DNA of 64,000 nt from Patagioenas fasciata (lineage: Eukaryota; Chordata; Aves; Columbiformes; Columbidae): positions 58,246,501-58,310,500 of the forward strand of contig NC_092520.1 in NCBI RefSeq assembly GCF_037038585.1, in the 5' to 3' direction. Position numbers and translations under genes: made by a program. Below, one piece after another: positions 56,319-64,000 of the stretch. Below the pieces are notes generated by a model. The model was not told the DNA's origin and searched no databases. It saw only the letters and a list, made by a program, of their open reading frames with translations. Numbering within the stretch: position 1 is the first letter of the stretch; every line of letters begins with the position of its first letter.

Positions 56319-59300
56319 GTATGCCTTCACTTAACGTAGTATAAGTAATATAAATCTTGACAGTTCATAACTTTTTGTTCCCCCTGATTTTATAACATAA
56401 TGTCACTCTAGATTAGTTGCAATAGATTATAGATTTTTGTTAGAAACAATCTATATAAATTTTGAATGTTAGTGAATATTTATTTTTCAAACTTCAGAAA
56501 CAGTAACAATGAAGTAGATGAAATACACCTAATAGAATAAACCTAAGTGATTGACTATATCCCAAATTCCACCAGTGTTAATTAGAGAAAAATACAAACA
56601 CTTGCATTGGTGTTTGGTTGATGTTTTACTGAGAATGTTTTTTACCTAAAGTTAATAATGACCAGCAATGTTTTTGAATATTTCGTATTCTCTGACAATG
56701 ATACATCTGTTTTCTAAAAATATAGTAAAAATATATTACAAAAGAATAAAAAATGCTTGAGCTACATTATCATAGTAACTGTACATGCAGACTTTTTATT
56801 GTAATGTTGACAGTGAAAACCTCACTTGTTGATTTTTCAGTCATGTATGTTTGTGTTAAGCAGTATGTCAGGTTAGTTTTAGATATGTAAATACATACAT
56901 AGCATATGGTATATTAAAAACAGGTGAGTAGTTTTCAACTCAAATGCTCTCTTTCTAAATTTTATTCACTTTATTTTTAAATTTACTCTTTGATTCTTAA
57001 TACTAACAAAGCCGTTGATATGAACAATGACACATTTCATTATATTCCTTATTTCTTTGTAAGAAAATGACCCTATTGCTTCATAATCTTTGTTTACATA
57101 AAAAAATCTGACTACAGGGAATATTTCTTCAAAGTCTCTGCATGCAGAATATAGGCACACATGGAAAATTCTATTTTAAATGTCTAACTGGCCATAATAA
57201 TAGTTTATGACAGTGTAATCCAATAATATGAATGTGTAGATAAAGAGTAATTTGGAATTTAATTTTGTTTAAAGGACATGAAAGCAGATAAAAACATTGA
57301 AAAGCTGGCCCATATTTATTTCAAATTAAGTAGTCGGGAACCAGTATCTCTTCCCTTTGTGTCATTCATATTTTACATTATTTGATGACAATGCTTCAAT
57401 GTTAATACTGCTAATTTTATTGCACATTTTAAAAAATTATAGACAAGAAGTCAGTTTTTTCTTATTAGGAAGGATACAGTGATAATATTAATTGTCATTG
57501 CTGACTAGAGCACCTCAGACTCAAATGAATAATCACCTCAACACCTGAGCCAATGTCCAATTTTTTACTGTGCAAGAGACACTCTACCTGAATAATCTCT
57601 ACCCTTTAATCTTAATAGCCTTGTCCAAAGAGAAAGGCAGAAAATAATTGATTACTTTAAAACTCATATTCTTTAAGTTTATTTTCCAAATTTTGAAACA
57701 AAAATGGAAAGGAAAGCCAGCTCATGAACGTATGAATTGATTGTAGTCTCAAGCAAGCTCAACTTCTGCACTTCCATTCCAGCTGCCAGTTCAGTTGTGA
57801 ATGATTCTCTACAGGGGAAAGGAATTATATGGGAAAACTCAATTCAAGTGACTGTGCCCTGTTTGAAATTGCACTGCACAGCATCTCTTGACAGGACTTT
57901 AAAAGCCCCACCCTGTGATTTTTGCTGTTCCAGAGAGCTGAGTTTATTCCTAGTTCTTTCCCCAAACCTGTAGGATAAGTGCCAAATCAAGAATCCCGTT
58001 GTCCTGGTCTTTCTTGTAAGTAAAGGGAGAGGAGGAAACATGGCACAAGGTGATGATTAAACCCACCAGGATCTGAGCTGAACTCTGAAGTGCCTCAAGG
58101 GAGACTAGAACATCTCTGCACATTCACAGTTCTCTGAACTTGGTGGGGTGAAGCTGGTCTCTAGAGTTTTGGTCTTGGCAGTCAGAAGTCATGCCAATGC
58201 TAATACCATTCTCTAAAACTTGCTGGATTTCTGTAGTACATCTGTTTGGATTCCAGTGGTAAGTTTCTTGTTCTGTCTGTTGCATTTCTAAGTACAATTT
58301 GAGATTTTTTAAAATTATTCTAGATGTGGTTGTCATTTACTGCTTGAAGCATGTTTCTATACTATTTTTATTGCATTATTCCATCCACTTTCATTCTTTT
58401 ACAACTAAGAACTGGTTTTCCTTTGCTCTTTTTCTGGTCTTATGCCACACAAGTGTTTCCTTGTTTATACTTCTCTAGTTCTTGCATATGAAGTGCGCTG
58501 AAATTAAAATTAACAAGTATAGATGTCTTACTAATCATTCAGTTCTCTTCCTTACACCACTTTTCCTTCTCTTGGCTGCTGGAGCTCTGGAGTACGTCCT
58601 CTCTTTTCCCCTCTCTCTCCATCTTTTTTTTTTTAATGACTGGCAGATCCTGAAATCTTATTTTCTTTGATCATCTTGTGTCCATCTGTGCTTCTGATCC
58701 ACCTGCCTCAAGAGGTCATTCCCCACCACCAGTAACTTAAGACAGCAGCTACCTAGGTGTAAGTGCTAAGTACAGGAATGTTTCTCTTCAAAGAATCCCC
58801 GTCAATCGTAGCTTGCTGTTTGCTCACCATTTAACAAGTTATCCTTTTCAGATCCTCAGTAGACTGTGATGTTACTGATAGCTTCAGCCCTCCTCTTTAG
58901 TAACTGTCAGATGTTTTGCTTGGCTATCAGTTTCTATCCTGATAATATTTTAATGTTTCCTTTGAAATACAGTATTTCTCATATCTCCCTTTTTAGGAAA
59001 TTCTACAAATTTTATTTTCCATTTTGCAACTTACCCAATCACAAAATGTCTCTCATTAATTTTGCACTAGTGGTATACATCTCTCCTCCTTTTGGGTTTG
59101 TACATCTCAGCCTGAACCTCTTGACACCTCTTGCTGAACTGCTTATTCCTTCCTCTTTCCTTCTTCTCTTTTTGTTCCTCTTTTTCTACCATTATTGCTA
59201 CCTAGGCAGTCACTGTTGAGACATAAACCCTTGCTAGTACCTTTGGCTTCAGAGAATTTTAAGCTGGACTCTGTGAATGTGCAGTCTGACAGTGAGCACT

Positions 59301-59690
59301 TGGTGCCTATAAAGCAGAAGGAAGGAAGACCAGCATTTTCAGATTAAATGCATGCTGAAATGACAAATGTGAATGACAGCCTAAATGATTTGAATAAGAA
59401 TTGTTACTGGCCTTCTCTGACCAGCAGAGATTGATTAATAGGTTACTTTCCAGACCAGCTGTTTATGCAATGGTAGAAAGACATGAGGCGAAAGATATGA
59501 TAAATTAGGGTACAACTGAGTGAGACCCTATTACCATGTTTCTGCATGATTGTAGTGAGTCATTCACTTATAAATTCAGCTGTCCATCATTGCAGTATCA
59601 GGAATAGAGAAATTATGTCCCCACAGAGACAGAGGTTGCAGGAGGACTCAATATCTATTTCACGGCACTCTGCTATTAGAAATGGATTTA

Positions 59691-60275
59691 TAGAATTATA
59701 GAATTGCAGAATCATAGAATGGCTTGTATTGGAAGGGACCTTTAAAGATCATCTAGCTCAACCCTCCTGCCATGGTCAGAGACATCTTTCACTAGGTCAG
59801 GTTGCTCAAAGCCCCGTCCAACTGGACCTTGGACACTTTCAATGATGGGCCCTCCACAACTACTGTGGGCAACATGTTCTGATGTCACAACACCCTTATA
59901 GTAAACAATTTCTCCCTAATGTCCAATCTAAACCCTACCCTATTTCATTTTAAACCAGCACCCCTTGTCCTGTCACTACAGGACTTGGAAAAAATCTTTC
60001 TCCATATTTCTTATAAGCCCCCTTTAAGTACTGAAAGGCTGTAATAAGGTCTTCCTGGAGCCTTCTCTTCTCCAGGCTGAACAACCCTAACTCTTTCAGC
60101 CCTAACTCTTTCCAGCCCTCTGACCATTTTTGCAGCCCTCCTCTTGACCCGTTTCAACAGGGCAACGTCTATCTTCTACAGGGGACCCCAGAACTGGACG
60201 CAGTACTCCAGGTGGGGTCTCATGAAAGCAGAGTAGAATCACCTCCCTTGACCTGTTTGCCAGGTTTGGCAGCAC
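59691..60275 (-). mobile_element. CR1 LINE fragment, minus orientation
   Basis: It begins with terminal octamer remnants 'TAGAATTATAGAATTGCAG' and 'AATCATAGAATGG', then 'TTGGAAGGGACCTTTAAAG', 'ATCATCTAGCTCAACCC', 'CTTGTCCTGTCACTACAGG', 'CTTCTCTTCTCCAGGCTGAA', 'CCCCAGAACTGGACGCAGTA' and 'CTCCAGGTGGGGTCTCATGA'. It represents yet another CR1 subfamily. An internal 15-base duplication (CCCTAACTCTTTCAG) sits at about 60085-60116. 5'-truncated and inactive. Confidence 0.94.
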
Positions 60276-60600
60276 AAGTTCTTTCTTGGCACAGCTATGT
60301 CACCAATGTACACCAGGTTTGATATTTACTTATTTTGTATCCTGGTGATAAATATTTCTCTCTCTCCTCTGACGTTATGGCTGTACTGCTAGCTGCAGAT
60401 GTGTCCTGAGCTTTCAAGTGTTATTTGTTCCCCTACTGTGTCCAGTCATGTTTTTCAGTTGATGTCACCGTTGGCTGTTCCGCATCACTGTGTTGACTGT
60501 TGTCCATTATGTTCTGTTCCCTTTCAGGATTGAGGGCAGACAGGCAACTAGAATTCAGGACAACAGGAAAGATCAATTTGAAATAGATTCCATAATGCTC

Positions 60601-60620
60601 TTAACTCCACTTAACTCCAC
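60601..60620. repeat. 10-base tandem duplication
   Basis: TTAACTCCAC occurs twice in direct tandem. This is simple slippage-type repetition in intron sequence. Confidence 0.9.
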
Positions 60621-62474
60621 TCATTTTGATTTGTTCTCTGGACCATTATTCTCCTAGCCGTGAGTTCTTGTCATATAAAAGCAGCAACCATTGAAGGAAT
60701 AGAACAGAAGCCCTTTTGAGTCCTCTGCATGCTACTGGCTGGTGCAGGATTATGTTGTTTAAAAATGCTACAATAAAAATAAACACACCAGAAATAGTAA
60801 AAAAGTGATTGAATCTCCACACAAGTTCTTGACTAGAGTTACTAGCAAAGGCTGAAATTCATAATAGGTAACTCATAACAAAGCCCTTACATATTTCTAG
60901 GGATGCTCCCATTTTGGCTTATACAAGTATTTCAGTCTGTGCTTCATGTAGTGGGCCACGAATTAGATAATAACCTTTGATAAGACCTTTTAATATTTAG
61001 TCATGAAAGTCTGCGCTGTCTTCAACACTAAGAAACAACTAAGCCTCTGGTCATCCCATTAAGCTGGTTCTTTGGTAATAATAGAATATTTTGAGAAGTC
61101 TGATTAGTTTATTTTCAAGTGAGCAAATTCAGTTTGATGAGTTTTTATCAATTTGTTTTGGTCATGGCACATCAAAATATAATCCTAACACTGTAGGGAA
61201 TCGAGCTGTGTTATGACATGTCATATCCTGTCACATCAAAGAGTAAATGCAGCTATATTCTTTTTGCTTATACCAATGCCTTTTGGTAAAAGGCATTAGT
61301 TCTCATTGCTTTGAGGTACTGGTTGTAATATAAAGGCTCATAGAAGCTGGAGGAGCTGATTTATTATTAGAGGAAATGCCGAGATAATTAATATTTCCCT
61401 CCTTACTCGGATCTGCCTTCACACCTCTCTGTCCTCTAACTGTAGGAAACCAGTGCAGCAAAACTCTACATGAGACTTTATGGGAAGTGGAGTTAACATT
61501 TTTTTTTAATAAAATCCCCAAGTTAATTTTCACCACTCAGACACATTCTCTTCCTGATTTCATTCACGTGCATTCTCATACCAACATACATGCATCAAAG
61601 TGTCTGTATTTAAGTCGTTTGGTCAGAATCGCTTGTGTGTGACACAGAAGATGGACAAAAGGTGCCACCCACCAAGTTCTTAGTACATCTTTTTGCTTCA
61701 TCTTGACTGACAACAACAAACTGTTTTTTTAGATATGTATTTTAATCATTTAGGACCCAACAGTTAGGATGATCCTTATGCTTCATGATTCATAATTTTG
61801 CTTACTTTCATCTCTGCCAGTTTTAGGCAAGTTTGGTGCCTGTTTTCTCTGCTTACTCATTTTTTACATTCTTAGGACAATGCCATTCTTGGGCTCACAA
61901 GGAAAGGAATGATATGTATTATGTGCTGTGTCTGTGTTGACATCCTCTGTTGTTGAGCACATGGTCTTCTGCTGACAAGTCATCATACCATTGTTTTACA
62001 ACAGTGCAGACCTTCTGGTTTTGACAAATTAATACATTCCTCAGTTTTACTGCTGTGAATATATTGTTGGTTATCAATCCAGGTCATATTTTTAACCTCA
62101 TTCTGGTGTTTCTTCTGGTGCTTACCTACACATTTCCATTCATACATCATTCACACCATTCTTAAGACTATGTATTGGCGGACAACAAGGGAAAAGCTGT
62201 ACTTTATGAGGTGTACATACACTTAAAGCTACAATTCCCAGCTTTCCAATGTTTTATACTTTTACAATAGAGACAGAATTTTCACATCATATTCTTACAA
62301 TTAGTGAAGTATTCTAGGATCACATAGTCACCACGAGGATGGAAAATGGAAGTACTCCCTCTCAAAAGAGTGGTATAACGTTCCCCTAGTTGCCATCTCC
62401 CTTTAATATACAATTTTCACTGCTATCCAGCCAGGCTGAGTAATTTGATTCAGCAGAAGTACTGCCTTTCTATC

Positions 62475-62496
62475 TTTTTTTTTTTTTTTTTTTTTT
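62475..62496. repeat. 22-base poly-T run
   Basis: An uninterrupted T run of 22 bases followed by AAATTTTC. It could be read as the tail of a minus-strand retroposed copy, but the sequence to its right shows no gene or repeat family that I recognise. Confidence 0.95.
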
Positions 62497-64000
62497 AAAT
62501 TTTCTTTTAAAAATATAACTGTGTTATATTATGTTAAAGATATGTAACATAAACTGTGAATTATCTTTGGTGAAAGTTACAGGTCCATACTGCAGAAATC
62601 ATGAATGACATTTGTTTTTGTCATCTGCTCAGTGAAGCACAAATATTTTCAGATAGCATGTTCTTATGAGGATCAATAAGATCATAACCATAAAAATGAG
62701 AGAGATATGATTAATTATATGCTTCATTAAGTAAAGCTAAATATTAATGTTATGGTGCAGTTGCAGTCAGATGATTTCTTCATTTCTTTCACTAATGTTT
62801 CTTCACAGAAACAGAAGTATATAAGACATTTACTGAACTTTCTAATATACCTAAAATTCAAATTAAGAGATAAAAATAAAACCAGCCATCCTCCCAGCTG
62901 ATGACAACTTTTGGCACTGCCTGATCTGAAAATTCGGAAATACGAATTCAGTTCCTGACTGTACCATGGCTTTTGAGACTGCATGGGACATCATTTCAAA
63001 GACTGCAGTTGCCTAAACTTAGGCACTTTGTAGGATTTCTGATGCCCAGGGCTACCCAGCTCGACTCCACAAGGACACAGGGCTGCTTGCATAGCTGCTG
63101 CCATTAGGAGGTTGTCCTTGGTATCTTAGGGTATGCCAAATGGCACCAGACTTCTGGATTGAACCCATAATTTCATTCTGTTTCCTATTCAAATATTACT
63201 TTATTTCCTAAGTTTGCCATCTTTTCTGTTGAAGAATCTTCAGAGCAGGGGCCATGTTCTTTTGACTGAGGAATCTGAAACACTGAATAATTGTTACAGA
63301 ATTCACTAGACAGTTTTATAATTTTTAATAGAGATTTTTTTATTATAGTAATTGTTATTGGAAAATGCAATTGGTTCTCTTGGGAAAAAAAAAATCAACA
63401 TGAGTAAAACTAGTGCTAAAATAAGTGAAAATGACTGTATTAACTAGTGGAGAAGTGAGCCTACCTGGCACAAAGCTATTGCGATTTAAGGTTTTATTTT
63501 GACAACACTAAGTAAAGAGTTAATGATTCAGTGCCTGTGTCCTTGCACTTAACTACTTCACCCTGGCTCTGAGACACATCCAGGAGCAGGAACGGATAAA
63601 TTCAAAAGGATCAGTAGGTATTGAATTAAATATGAGGGTGACCAGTGTAGCCAGTACAGGCATTCATGTGTATGGTATATTCTGTGTTACATTACTTTGG
63701 TTTTACTTAGCTAATTTTACTTTCCTATTTTTCTTTTAAATACACTACAGATCTCTATCCTGGTCACCCAGACATTTGTACAGGTGTATGAAAAGCTGAG
63801 GCTTCACCTAGATGCACAGAGAACCTAATTTGTTTAGCTTCTCAGACAGCATAAAATATGATTTAGGTTTGTAAAAAGCATTTGAGTTGAATCTTTCTGT
63901 TGAGCAGCAATTGCCAATGCATCAACATTTAAGTTGATAAATAGATATTAATTTGCAAAGCCAAAAAGGGCTTATGTGTTGAACTTCATATATTAGGCAA

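Larger units (their letters stand above)
56319..64000 (+). other. ITGBL1: ITGBL1 intron, 5' part (downstream of repeat-7 exon)
   Basis: At least 7.7 kb of intron starting GTATGC. Apart from the CR1 at about 59691-60275, a 10-base tandem duplication at 60601 and a 22-base T run, I see only AT-rich unassigned sequence. I searched for the repeat-8 pattern (His-Gly-Thr-Cys-x-Cys-Gly-x-Cys) and did not find it before 64000. Confidence 0.85.

Noticed and set aside
62475..62720. The 22-base T run as the tail of a processed pseudogene on the minus strand.
   Set aside because: No gene-like or repeat-family sequence follows on that strand, and no target-site duplication is evident.
56319..64000. A further ITGBL1 exon (repeat 8) in the last intron.
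   Set aside because: I found no Cys-x-Cys-Gly-x-Cys-x-Cys coding pattern with flanking splice sites. The exon is presumably beyond the window.
1..64000. tRNA, rRNA, snRNA, CRISPR, bacterial operon or phage features.
   Set aside because: None has a recognisable signature. The spliced gene and CR1 content show a bird nuclear genome, where CRISPR arrays and operons are not expected.

Overview
The window is intronic and exonic DNA from a bird nuclear genome, probably Neoaves. The evidence is the vertebrate exon/intron structure, AT-rich intronic DNA, ten recognisable CR1 LINE fragments with the avian-type 3' end, and two LTR fragments of the type I associate with bird endogenous retroviruses. 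Nothing bacterial, viral-episomal or organellar is visible. There are no tRNA or rRNA genes and no CRISPR array.

The only gene I can name is ITGBL1 (integrin subunit beta like 1, also called TIED for ten integrin EGF-like domains), on the + strand. Four internal coding exons are present at 2711-2851, 5544-5684, 9862-10008 and 56202-56318. They encode repeats 4, 5, 6 and 7 of the ten cysteine-rich repeats of this secreted protein. Each exon is one repeat with eight cysteines, and each starts and ends in phase 1, so the four join in frame. Repeats 1-3 with the signal peptide must lie 5' of the window, and repeats 8-10 must lie 3' of it.

Layout: 1-2710 is upstream intron with one CR1. From 2711 to 10008, three exons sit within 7.3 kb. 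From 10009 to 56201 there is one intron of about 46 kb. It holds eight CR1 fragments, two LTR fragments, short tandem duplications, a CTCF-motif match, a small CpG-rich pocket and a few exon-like signals that ITGBL1 does not explain. The region 56319-64000 is the next intron, with one CR1 and no further exon.

The most interesting unexplained signal is at 28719-29742. A candidate exon has a good acceptor, an ATG, a signal-peptide-like hydrophobic stretch and a GTAAGT donor. It joins in phase to a second strong acceptor that opens an 85-codon frame, giving a hypothetical 110-residue product nested in the ITGBL1 intron, with an AATAAA about 480 bases beyond the stop. This is inference from sequence alone and may be chance.
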